Source: Batrachochytrium dendrobatidis JAM81 (lineage: Eukaryota; Chytridiomycota; Chytridiomycetes; Rhizophydiales). Taken from it: a stretch of 64,000 nt of DNA. The translations under genes were made by a program, and so were the position numbers. The notes below the pieces were generated by a model, which saw only the letters and a list, made by a program, of their open reading frames with translations, searched no databases and was not told the origin of the DNA. Each line of letters begins with the position of its first letter. Position 1 is the stretch's first letter. Where the stretch lies: the NCBI RefSeq assembly GCF_000203795.2, contig NW_006281115.1, positions 147,632-211,631 on the forward strand, read 5' to 3'. Below, piece after piece: positions 35,752-45,379 of this stretch.

Positions 35752-36109
35752 GTCTTTAGTTTATATTATTGACAGTATGAAACTAAGTAAATATCCAGTA
35801 ATAGTTGTAACAATTGTAATAGTTGTTGCTGATAGTTGTAGAAATTCAATGAAATTCAATGAAATTTTGGGGTTGAATTTGAGTGTTTTTGATAATATTT
35901 CAACAAGTTGGATTAAAACTATTCAGAAAACTATTCAGAAAACTATTCAGGAAACTATTCAGGAAACTATTCAAACTAAACCAAGTTAATATAAAAAAAG
36001 TTACTACAAAAACCAACTAGGAAAACCTTGTTCAATAAACGATTGAATTCCTGGACTGCAAACTTATAGAGATCAGCACTCCTTGCATCTAAACTACTGC
36101 ATTCTTGAA
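35752..36109. other. Divergent promoter region with short tandem repeats
   Basis: About 360 bp between NUF2 and the HMG-CoA reductase gene. Contains GAAATTCAAT repeated at 35846-35866 and the ACTATTCAG array listed separately. No CACGTG is present. Confidence 0.5.
35915..35977. repeat. Five-unit (G/A)AAACTATTCAG tandem repeat
   Basis: About five copies of a 12-bp unit (AAAACTATTCAG, later GGAAACTATTCA) in the shared NUF2/HMGR promoter region, 130-190 bp before the HMGR ATG. The copies differ by one or two bases. Confidence 0.8.
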
Positions 36110-39100
36110 ATGATGTCTTCTCATCCTATTCCGTCTCCATGGAGTGGTTTTTATCGTAAAGCCATTAGAGAGCGTCAGAATCAACTGTGTCTAGCCTATC
36201 CGTCGCTGTTTGGCAACACCACGTTGAATGCAACGGAAACCATTTCCAGTCCTGCTAATGTGGTCAACGGAACAGACGATACATTGAATGATTCCACTGC
36301 TGGGTTCCGTCATCATCCATTTCCACTGTCGCCCATCTCTGATGAAATCGCTGATAATATGATTGAGAACTGTGTTGGGTAAGCATTGATGGGCTTGTCA
36401 ACCTTTATCAATTGTTATCACTGTAGCTAATCCTAGTTTTAGAACCATTGGACTGCCCATTGGTCTTGCCTTGAATTTTGTAATCAATGGTGAACAGTTG
36501 GTCATCCCCATGGTCGTTGAAGAACCTTCTGTCGTTGCTGCTGTTTCGGGTGCTGCCAAGACAATCTGTCAGGCTGATTTCAATCCTAAAGGTTTCGAGG
36601 CCTTTGCTAGTGAGAGGAATATCATTTTTGCTCAGATTCAACTGCTGGATGTCTATGATGTGGATATCGATCGTGTTATTCAGCAGGTTGATCACCAGAT
36701 TCATGTCATGTTTGAAGTTGCTTATCTGACTCTTGCTCTTCTATTCTGTAGATTCAATTCGAAAAAGATACCATCTTGGCAATCGCAAACGAGTACTGTT
36801 CTAGCATGTACAAGCGCGGTGGGGGTGCTGTCGACATCACTGTTCGTAAAATCACTCGTTCTAAACCAAAAGGTTGTGTTGGTCATTCCATGAAGTATTG
36901 GCTTGTTGTTCATGTGCATATTGATGTCTGCGATGCAATGGGTGCAAACTGTGCTAGTACTGTTGCTGAAGGTGTCGCTCCTTTCCTCACTCGGCTTTCG
37001 GGTGGTCGAGTCGGATTTCGAATCGTATCCAATCTGTCCACTGAGCGTATAGCTACAGTATGTTGTCTTGTATTCATCAACTATTTATGCAATTCAACAA
37101 TACAATCTTGCTCTACAACTAATCTAGTTTAATCTTTCAAGGCGAGATTCAAGGTTCCAATATCCAAAATGGCTTACAAGGATGTCTCGGGTGAAGATGT
37201 TGCCAATCACATTGTCGAGGCTTACGAGTGGGCTTGTGATGATCACTTTAGAGCAATCACTCACAACAAGGGAATCATGAATGGAATCGATGCTGTTGCT
37301 ATTGCTACTGGACAGGACTGGCGCGCTATTGAAGCAGCATCCCATATCGCAGCAACTACATCGGTTAGATCCCAAATATCAAAAGCTACCAGTGACCATA
37401 CTTTGGGCTCATCGTTTTATGGCCCTCTCTCAAGATATTGGATTGAAGATCTGGGCGACGAGGGAACTTTTTTCCGTGGTGAAATGAGTCTTCCTATCTG
37501 TGTTGGTGCATCAGGAGGTGTTCTCAAAACAAATCCAGTGTATCGATATAATTTTGGACTTATGGGATATCCAGATGCCAAAAAACTTGCAATGGTAATA
37601 TACAATTTGCACACTGTAGTCTATTTCTATTGGAACCATTGCTCATGAACGCTGCATCAAATGATACTTTGTAGATTATGGTTTCGGTGGGATTGGCTCA
37701 GAATTTTGCTGCTTTGCGTGCTCTGTGCACAGAAGGCATCCAACGTGGCCACATGTCTTTGCATGCTAGAAATATTGCTGTTGCAGGTAAATCCACATAT
37801 TTAGCTCGAGTTGCTTGTACAGTTCAATCACCTAATTTAACACTATTTACCCAACACAATCTTACAGTCGGTGCTCCAGCACATGCTATTCAGGAATGCA
37901 CATCGTTCATGGTCAAGTGTGGCCGCATTACCAGTGCAACTGCCAAAGAATATCTTGGAGCTCATCATCTGCAAAGCCAGATTGCTCAGCTGGCCAAGTC
38001 CACCAGCTCTTGTGCTTCTAACAGCGATTCGACCACTCAATTTAAACTATCACGTCCACTTTCCATGTTTTGTTTTGAAGAAATGCCGTCTTCAAAATCC
38101 AAGGTTCTTGAGTTGGAAAATCGCTTGTCACTCAATATTGCCTTTGCTAGCTATTCGGAAAAGCCCATCAATATTGAGATGACTCCAAGCAGCATTTCCA
38201 TTCACGATCCTTTGATTGCATCGCTTTTTGGGAGCAAGACGTTTGAATGGATCAATGCTGTGCCTGGTCTGCTGGCCCGTATCAAACTGAGTTCCATCAA
38301 AAACGATATGCGTCGCTCAAACAGGATGCTATCCAAAAAACTTAAAATTATATCTGTCCTTTTAAATATCTTGACACGACGTTTACTTGCATCGCATCCT
38401 GCTGTCATTTCTGATTTTCTTGCCAAAATGTTTGAGCTTTCTAAAAATGGTGAAACCGGCCATACTCAAACTTTTGAACATGTAGAACCTCAATCTTTCA
38501 GCAAACGCTTTCGCACACACTCTACTCCTGAATCGTCAATCAATGGTCTGGACGACGCTTTCCAAGGCAATATATCAAATCTTGGTATTTTCCAGTGTGA
38601 TCCATACTATGCTGTTGATTTTGTGCGTGCCCGTTCCACAGACGAAATGCTTCTTGTTGGCGTACCTCTTTTAATGGCGCTTTGGCAGGTATTCAATTAC
38701 CGCGTAGCACAGTGGGTTGGGGACACCACTCTTGCGACCAGCTTGGTAGAAGAACAGAGCAACATTATTGAATGTCTAGCTGCTACCCTTCCAAGCATTG
38801 AACAGTCCATAACCAGTGAAACACCTCTTAATACTATCAAAAAAAATGAGTATGTTGCTACACTTTTACATCTCCATGCTAAGCGATTCCAAACCACATT
38901 GATTTTATTATGCGATGCAGTCACGTTGGACATTCCACTTGATTCGCACACGCAGCGACATGCTTTCCGTGATTTGGGCCGTAGACTGGAAAATGAGCAG
39001 GCCATTGCTCACGATCTGTCACCAGACAGGATACTGCGTGATCTTGCTATTGTACGTCGGCAGGGACTCTCATTGACTGGTGATCTCCGACACGGTCTTG

Positions 39101-39381
39101 TCAACATTTTTTTGGCGTGGTTACATGTTGTCCGCCAATGGCCAATCGATCGCATCATAGCTATTGGTGATGCCGCTTTGAACTCGCAACAGCGGTTTTT
39201 GGGTCTTGAGCATGAAATGAGGGATTTTGTTGGCCAAATGCAAACTTTAGAATCAAGTAAGCGAGCACCAATCGGTGCAGCGGAAGGCATAGATGCTGCT
39301 ACTTTGGATCTGAGTCGGAATCTAGAAATGTATCGAGAATACTATGGAGTGTTGGATCTATTCAAAAAGTTGACTGAATAA
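36110..39381 (+). CDS. Class II (bacterial-type) HMG-CoA reductase with large unknown C-terminal extension
   Basis: Interconverts HMG-CoA and mevalonate. Six exons resolved: 36110-36378, 36443-36686, 36752-37057, 37142-37594, 37675-37786 and 37868-39381, totalling 2,898 nt (965 aa), in frame. The intron 37787-37867 is 81 bp without an in-frame stop, so an unspliced reading would look continuous. Class II features: catalytic Glu86 in ENCVGTIGLP, NAD(P)-site DAMGAN, Lys316 in [10 protein letters not shown], and catalytic His454 in [23 protein letters not shown] and [16 protein letters not shown] also match class II and not the membrane-anchored class I enzymes usual in fungi. There are no membrane helices. 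The reductase ends near residue 492. About 470 further residues, mostly helical (for example [20 protein letters not shown]), match nothing I know. Confidence 0.88.
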
Positions 39382-39886
39382 AACTGTCTGAATACCTTGA
39401 AGTAAAAATAAGATGCATCCAATTTTCTACAGCTGTATTCATGCCAAATTGAATGCTGAATTAGAATGTCTAGAACAAACTGCCAATCTCGTGACATGAG
39501 TGGTGATGGTTTGGAAAACATTGTGTTTTGAACTGTTTAATTTATTGGCTTTCTCTTGGCAATTGGAATGAAAACAACTGCTAATTCCTAGACTTACAGT
39601 TTTTGTTTTTTGAATCAAGGCATGAACATATCTGCAGATTATAGTATATACCAAAGGGAACAAGAATGATTTCAGTTCAAAACTATAATTTGATTTTGTA
39701 TGCATCATATGAACGTTGTGTTTAAAAGAACCAAAAATGGCTAATCAAGTCATTTTTTACTAGAAAAGTAGAGCCAATACTCGACCATTGTCTATTCCAA
39801 AATAGTCGATTCAAGATACAAAATCCATTTTACGTGAATGCGGCTGTAAATAAACTCGCGTCACGGACTGACTACAAAATCTACAC
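39382..39886. other. Intergenic region with recurring 25-bp motif
   Basis: About 500 bp, no gene supported. Contains the third copy of the recurring motif at 39825-39850, just before the ARL6 start, and a partial related string (TACAGCTGTATTCA) near 39431. Confidence 0.5.
39825..39850 (+). repeat. Recurring 25-bp motif, copy 3, at the ARL6 promoter
   Basis: CCATTTTACGTGAATGCGGC then TGTAAA. Ends 36 bp before the ARL6 ATG. Matches copies at 10055-10080 (opposite strand) and 10544-10568 with two or three differences. Confidence 0.7.
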
Positions 39887-40775
39887 ATGTCAATACGCAA
39901 TGCTTTCCATACACTGCTGGTGGCCTTTGGATTATTGAAAAAACAGTCCAAAGTATTATATGTAGGACTAGACAATTCTGGAAAGTCGACCATTATACAG
40001 CACTTTAAGGGTATCGATGGAGTAAGTCTTTTATACATCCTATTCACCAACTGCTTGACGTGAACCTGACTACATTAAAGACTCAATTGAACATTCAACC
40101 ACTAATACTTGAATGTGTTTTTAATCAAAAGTCAAAAAGCGATATTATTCCTACTGTTGGATTCACTGTAGAAACATTCGAGACCAACAGAGTGACATTC
40201 ACAGCATTTGATATGTCTGGACAAGGCAAGTACCGTAACCTATGGAAACACTACTATTCCGAAGCAGACGCAATTGTGTTTGTAGTGGATGCATCTGATC
40301 GAGAACGAATGGCTGTTGCACGACAAGAATTGGAGATTTTATTGGATAACAATGGTGTGTGGTTTGAAAAGAAATGAGTTTGATTGTGGTGTTGTAAAGA
40401 ATCTAACATCATAGTTATGCTGGGTGTTTTTCAGTATGCAAAACTCGACTTATGCCCATTCTGTTTTTGGCCAATAAAATGGATTTACCTGGTGTGCTTA
40501 CTCCAGTCGAGTGCACAGAGGCATTAGGATTGGTTCGTATTAGAGATCGCGCCTGGACAATAAGGTCGGTCAGGGTTAAACGAGTAATGGATAAATGGTT
40601 ATAACAGTATAAAAGTATATTGTTTAATGCAGTACTTTAACTGAATTTATTCTTATACCAATACGCTATTTATTTTAAATATTCTTTGAAATCTAGTGCG
40701 TGTAATGCTCTCACAGGAGATGGACTCGAATATGCAATAGAATGGCTTACCAACACACTCAATGATAAAAGCTGA
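39887..40775 (+). CDS. ARL6: ARL6/BBS3 small GTPase
   Basis: Arf-like GTPase that recruits the BBSome coat to cilia/flagella; it is kept in flagellated (zoosporic) fungi and lost in most others. Exon 1 (39887-40021) gives MSIRNAFHTLLVAFGLLKKQ and the P-loop GLDNSGKSTII. The next exon, beginning at KSKSDIIPTVGFTVETFE, carries switch I Thr, FDMSGQGKYRNLWKHYYSEA (switch II; the ARL6-typical S in 'DMSGQG' replaces the Arf 'DVGGQ') and FVVDASDRERM. The following exon has PILFLANKMDLPG (guanine-binding NKxD) and VRIRDRAWTIR. The last gives ACNALTGDGLEYAIEWL and stop TGA at 40773-40775. All nucleotide-binding motifs are intact. There is no myristoylation Gly2, but an N-terminal amphipathic helix is plausible. 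Confidence 0.93.
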
Positions 40776-41930
40776 TAATAAAGCTATTTGCTTTTTAAAT
40801 GAGTTTTGTTTAAACTCGAATACTGGAATACAAGATGATTTCATGCAGACATGCCATGATCGTACGAGCATATACTGACGGTGCTACGAGTTTGTTGGTC
40901 AACTCATGTATGACTGTTCCAGTGATGGTGTCAGAGTTGTGTTTGTTATCACTGGTACGCTACCATCAAAAACTCGATTAATCAAATACTCGGCATTCTG
41001 TGATCAGTCACTCCAACTCAAATACCAGCACCACATGACTGACAACTGATTGCTTGTCAGTCAGTAGTTTGATCAATACACCACCACATATCCATGTATA
41101 TCCATGTGTATCCATGTATATCCATGTATACACATTGTTGTCAGTTACATCGAGTGTTTGTTCAAGTAGGTCGATTCAGATGGGTTGCATATAACTGACT
41201 AATCCAGCATCCATCCATTGTCAAACAACCATAATGCACAATACCACCAAGTGTGTAATCATACACGCGCTGATCAGTCGTTGCACAGTATGCATCGGTC
41301 AATGTCAAACATATGTGTGTTTTCAACTAAATTGTAACGTATAGCATCAGTTGCAGTCCATGACATATCCACATGATCCAACATGACAAATCATGTATTG
41401 TGAGTCCAAGATTGATCAAAAACCTGATCACAGTAAACACAGCATAGTGTTGCATATCAGAGTCGATATATCGAATGACAATTACACATTTGTTGATGGT
41501 TGTAATAGTCCATTCGTATCACCTGAATCAAATAGTATAGTGATACCAATGAGTTGGTGTCAAATGGAATGGGTTGATTGGTAACCCAAAATGACAAATA
41601 TACACAATCGCGTGGATCCATAAATGACATTGCAATGATTAATACAATACAATACAATACAATGCATAGTAGTTGATTGGTGTAGTATGATCAAACCATC
41701 AGTATAATACACTATGGTTTGGCAATGCATGATGTTTATTGAATAAGCGACATTGAATGCAACACAAATGACAATTAAACCAACACGCAATACACGCTGC
41801 GTTACAACATATACTGGATGATGCTGTCGATAGTTTACTGAGCTGCAACAATGTGACGAGTCTATGGTTGAAGGGTTTATTACCAAACACCAAAATCTGG
41901 AGAAATGGCACCATACTCGGATCGTGGCAA
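40776..41930. other. Non-coding part of repeat unit A1
   Basis: Downstream spacer of the first 209-aa secreted gene. Contains a TATCCATGTATA-type microsatellite near 41087-41135 and an AATAC pentanucleotide run near 41641-41663. Small ORFs here are repeated in the other unit copies but are Cys/His-rich readings of repetitive DNA without family features. Confidence 0.5.
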
Positions 41931-42903
41931 TCATTGTGGTAAACGATAGTAGAAATAATCAAAACATTTCGTGAATCCAGGATATGGTTCAGTGTTTATC
42001 GTACCGTCAGAGTTCGTTGATCCAACCGAATGATGTTTTGCAAAGTACTCTCCAAGCATCGCTCGTGTTCGAACATTTTGTTGATTCGTATCCGAATACT
42101 CCTTGATGGACCTTCTCAAATGTCTTTTGTTTCTTCTAAGATCTTCAAGCTTGGCACCAAGCGTAAACTTGAGTTCCTTCATCTCCGATCTACGGCCTGA
42201 ATGGGTTTTTCTTAATTGGTCAATTTCTTGCATCAACTCACCAACCACTTTTTTTTGTTCGCTAATTGTCTCTCTTTTCGTGTCAATATATCGCGATAGT
42301 TTTTCAAGTTTATGTACACCTTCTGCAAGTGACTCAATCAGTGTGATTCCATCAAAATCAATTGGGTAGCAATCAGACATATATACACTATATGGATCGA
42401 ATAGTTTCGTCAAGTCAGGTCCGCTCGTTTCAGTTGCACTAGGATATGCTGACGAAGTAGTAGTTGCAGTACTTGTAGTCGAACTGTCAAGAACTGGATT
42501 GGCAACAGTGACCGAGCAAGCAAGCAGGATCGATGACAATATGGCGATTGAAAGTTTCATTTTTACTGGTTTGGTCGAGCAAGTTGTAGATTATCATTTG
42601 GCAAGTTGATGTTTAGGTTGTATTTATATGTTAGTGTATAATATTGCAAGCATGCTCCTTGAATGACCGTCCTAAGGGATTTGTGTCAATGTCAGAGGGT
42701 CAGTGTTGGCTCAATGTCAATGTCAGGGTAGTTTAAGGGAGTTGCGTTTACATGATGATTCGTTGTTCAAACTGAAAGTTTAATATTAGGGTTGGGTTCA
42801 TGTAGATGTTCTGTGTAGCGATAGCATTATAACGAAGCAAGTATACTTCAATTGTCACATGATGGACACAAACATTATTCATACACACCATTGTCATACA
42901 AAC
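40791..42903. repeat. Segmental repeat A, copy 1 (~2.1 kb)
   Basis: Begins CTTTTTAAATGAGTTT and ends just after CACCATTGTCATACAA. Nearly the whole length aligns by eye with 46903-49033; the right two-thirds aligns with 45380-46777. It carries one secreted coiled-coil gene. This copy is the most diverged of the three in its gene and right end. Confidence 0.9.
41931..42560 (-). CDS. Secreted coiled-coil protein, MKLSIAIL family, copy 1
   Basis: 209 aa. Signal peptide MKLSIAILSSILLACSVTVA followed by a Ser/Thr-rich linker (STTSTATTTSSAYPSATETS), a helical coiled-coil core with Lys/Glu/Leu heptads (SRYIDTKRETISEQKKVVGE and following) and a conserved C-terminal domain (QNVRTRAMLGEYFAKHHSVG ... 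GFTKCFDYFYYR). Two Cys remain in the mature part (SDCYPID and TKCFDYF), which could form a disulphide. Such lineage-specific secreted families are known from Batrachochytrium; function is unknown. It is one of three paralogues in this window, all 209 aa; this one differs most in the coil (SGRRSEMKELKFTLGAKLED). Confidence 0.85.
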   Translation of the reverse strand: MKLSIAILSSILLACSVTVANPVLDSSTTSTATTTSSAYPSATETSGPDLTKLFDPYSVYMSDCYPIDFDGITLIESLAEGVHKLEKLSRYIDTKRETISEQKKVVGELMQEIDQLRKTHSGRRSEMKELKFTLGAKLEDLRRNKRHLRRSIKEYSDTNQQNVRTRAMLGEYFAKHHSVGSTNSDGTINTEPYPGFTKCFDYFYYRLPQ

Positions 42904-43468
42904 ACGTTTTAAAATAAACTCAAGTACCGAAGCACAGAATAATCTCATGCAAGCAAACCGTACTTGTACAAGCATATGCTGACGGTGCTACAAGTTTGTT
43001 GGCCAACTCAAGGACAATGCCACTCATTTGACCCTATTCTGACGCGAGACTTCACTATTTCACCTACAATCTGTACACTAACCTAAACCAACCATGCAGT
43101 TTTACAAATGAATAGTTCACGTCTTTGAAATACTACAACAACAGTTTTAATGGTTTGAGCCCATTTTAAATTGAGTTGTTGAGATATAGATATTTCTTGT
43201 TTTCATCCATAAACACTTGAATTTTTTATCAGCAATTTGAAGTTTATTGAATGTTTATATTATTCAACCTATTGTGAGTCCAAAAATAAATGTTCATCAA
43301 GCAATACGCTCTGCTTTTGCTTCACAAGTGCAGGGTTGTAATTAGTTTTGTTTCCAAGATCTGGTGGTTTAAACGAATGACTATTATTTTGAAATCTGGC
43401 TTGTGGTTTTTGATGGATTTCGCTTTACAAAAAGTATTTGCGATGTTCCCGTATCTCGCGCATAACTT
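42561..43468. other. Intergenic: promoter of copy 1 and a diverged fragment of unit A
   Basis: 42561-42903 is the conserved promoter side of unit A (contains AAGCATGCTCCTTGAATGAC and CAATGTCAGGGTAGTTTAA, shared by all three copies). 42905-43015 is a more diverged second copy of the unit A left end (AAACTCAAGTACCGAAGCAC to GTTTGTTGGCCAACTCA), showing that older copies existed. The rest shows nothing. Confidence 0.55.
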
Positions 43469-43726
43469 TTATTTCCAAGTCGAAATTTGGTTCATTTTTT
43501 GGTTGAGATGGTGGGTTATTCTCTTTTGGGGGTTCAAGGGACTATAGGGATTCGACTTGGAATTACCGCTACCTTGTTTTTTAGTTAAAAACTTTTTGAC
43601 TTTGTCAAAAAGCTGTCGTTTTTGAAGTCGGAGACCATTATTACTAGTAATACTATTTGCTGAGAGAAGCTCGGCGTGAACAGAAATAGCCAGTATCGAG
43701 ACAAGTGCAAGAATATCGATCTTCAT
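43469..43726 (-). CDS. Small cationic secreted peptide precursor
   Basis: 85 aa. Signal peptide MKIDILALVSILAISVHAEL, then a mature region rich in Lys, Asn and Gln with dibasic sites (QKRQLFDKVKKF and PQKRITHH). Processing at LQKR could release a peptide beginning QLFDKVKKFLTKKQ, which would form a basic amphipathic helix. There are no Cys in the mature part. Start at 43726 is the only in-frame ATG. Candidate secreted effector or antimicrobial-like peptide by composition; the function is not known. A CACGTG lies at 43945-43950. Confidence 0.65.
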   Translation of the reverse strand: MKIDILALVSILAISVHAELLSANSITSNNGLRLQKRQLFDKVKKFLTKKQGSGNSKSNPYSPLNPQKRITHHLNQKMNQISTWK

Positions 43727-44238
43727 GTTGGAGTGCCAGATATGCTAGTAGATGCAGTGATGTGTCAAGGTGGTGGGAAATCAATTGACCGTGAGATTAG
43801 ACTGGACAATTGAGTGACGGTTTATATAATCAAATATCTGATTATTATTATCAGGGCCAACTTTGCATTGTGTAACAGCATAGCAGTTAGTATATCTTGC
43901 ACTGATGAGTAACCTTGATTAAAATTTACCCAACCATAACACACCACGTGATTGGTTCTGAGTTATAAGGACTTTTCATGCATGATATAATTGATGGTTG
44001 CTGACTATCCTTCATTCATATCTCCGTTTCCACCCCTTTATTACTCACTGTTGCGGTAATATTTCAAGCACAAAAACCCTATACAAAGGGTGATTACAAT
44101 ACGCAAGCATATCATATATACTGAATAAATGAATCGACTATTGTCAAAAAACTCCAATTATTATCCACCAAAAATAATCCGCTCTGATCAATATTTATTA
44201 GTAAAATACTGATCACACTGCAGTGCCTCTTTCTTGTC
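43727..44238. other. Intergenic region with CACGTG site
   Basis: AT-rich promoter side of the small secreted peptide gene, with CACGTG at 43945-43950 about 220 bp from its start. It may also hold upstream exons of the following ORF, but none is convincing. Confidence 0.4.
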
Positions 44239-44664
44239 TTGGAAGCGGCCTTTATACACCACGTCCTATTGATTTTTCCAGAATCATTCGCAGAGTCAAA
44301 AAATCCGCTTGTTCCGCTGAAAGGGTGTGTTTTCAATTGTTTTATACTAAATGCAAATGCTAGTGGAATCAATGTAGGCATCGCCATGGATTGCAGTCAA
44401 GTATTGACACATCTAATCTTTACGTCCATTGTGATTGAAATAGTTTGGTATGGGAGTAGATTGACATCTTCCGACTCAATTCTACCATTTCCCAACTTGA
44501 ACACTTATAGCGGACCCACTCTGTCATATGTTGAACATGGAGAAATCCTTGGTGGAAAATATGATGGTATTTCTTCTTGGAACGGATACGGATTTTCAGA
44601 TACTCCGAGTATATCGAGTATTTCAAATACTGGAATAGCTGCCAGTAATACTCCAAGTTTTTGA
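44239..44664 (+). CDS. Unrecognised ORF, possible 3' exon of a membrane protein gene
   Basis: 141-codon open frame whose first Met in frame is at about residue 50. The reading before it (AAFIHHVLLIFPESFAESKN) is good coding-like sequence, so it is more likely an internal or 3' exon entered through the AG at about 44221. It contains hydrophobic stretches (LTHLIFTSIVIEIVWYGS) and a Ser-rich tail ending NTPSF-TGA. Family not recognised. Could be a gene fragment left by the rearrangements of this compartment. Confidence 0.35.
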   Translation: MEAAFIHHVLLIFPESFAESKNPLVPLKGCVFNCFILNANASGINVGIAMDCSQVLTHLIFTSIVIEIVWYGSRLTSSDSILPFPNLNTYSGPTLSYVEHGEILGGKYDGISSWNGYGFSDTPSISSISNTGIAASNTPSF

Positions 44665-45379
44665 ACAGTAAACAACTGTGATTGATGTTTAGTACTACAA
44701 TAAACATATTGCTAGAAACAAACTTGATGTTGAGCCGTGTCCGATCAGTTCTTGGAATATAGTCACATTGATACATCCAACACCAACATGTCAACCATGT
44801 TGCATATATGATTACTCGCAAGATTATTTGACTATCAATGTCAATGATGTGTCGGACATACTATCCAATGGTTTCAATATACATAGCTTATAGTTGGACA
44901 CACTCGGTATTCGTATACACATGTTGTAGTTGTATGTATTACACTTGCCGAGTTGTGCACTTGTGGATTTGTTTGATGCAACTGTTGATATTGATTGGGA
45001 CAACGATCGATGTTTCCGGTTGTGGTTGTGGTGTATGCTATATCACCAGATGTCATGTTATGTGATCATACTGCATGCATTACACTAGACAGCTGACTAC
45101 ATGCAAATGATTGATACTGATCATTGCAAGTACACAACAATGTGACAAGTGACTGTCAAATCAAATATGGCTGATATGTTGAATTATGGACAGATTTGTT
45201 GTACATACTGGATGTGGATGTGAATACAAAACCTCGGCTGATACATATCGTATCATTCAAGACCAAAACAATGTGATGTGACGTTCAATGTCAGTTTGTA
45301 GTATGTCAATGGAATATGTGCAAATATTAAGCATGGATTTGTGGATACTGTCAGATTGTCAAAACGAGCCGAATCATTT
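44665..45379. other. Intergenic region, nothing recognisable
   Basis: About 715 bp before repeat A copy 2. It is rich in short TG/CA-type repeats, with small ORFs on both strands that show no family pattern. It may be decayed mobile-element DNA. Confidence 0.4.

Noticed and set aside
36110..37960. Class I (membrane-anchored) HMG-CoA reductase
   Set aside because: No sterol-sensing or TM region upstream, and the [19 protein letters not shown] and [10 protein letters not shown] blocks are class II.
44239..44664. Relationship of this ORF to the EGF/multi-TM receptor gene
   Set aside because: Both have hydrophobic segments, but I could find no shared motif; it is left as an unrecognised ORF.
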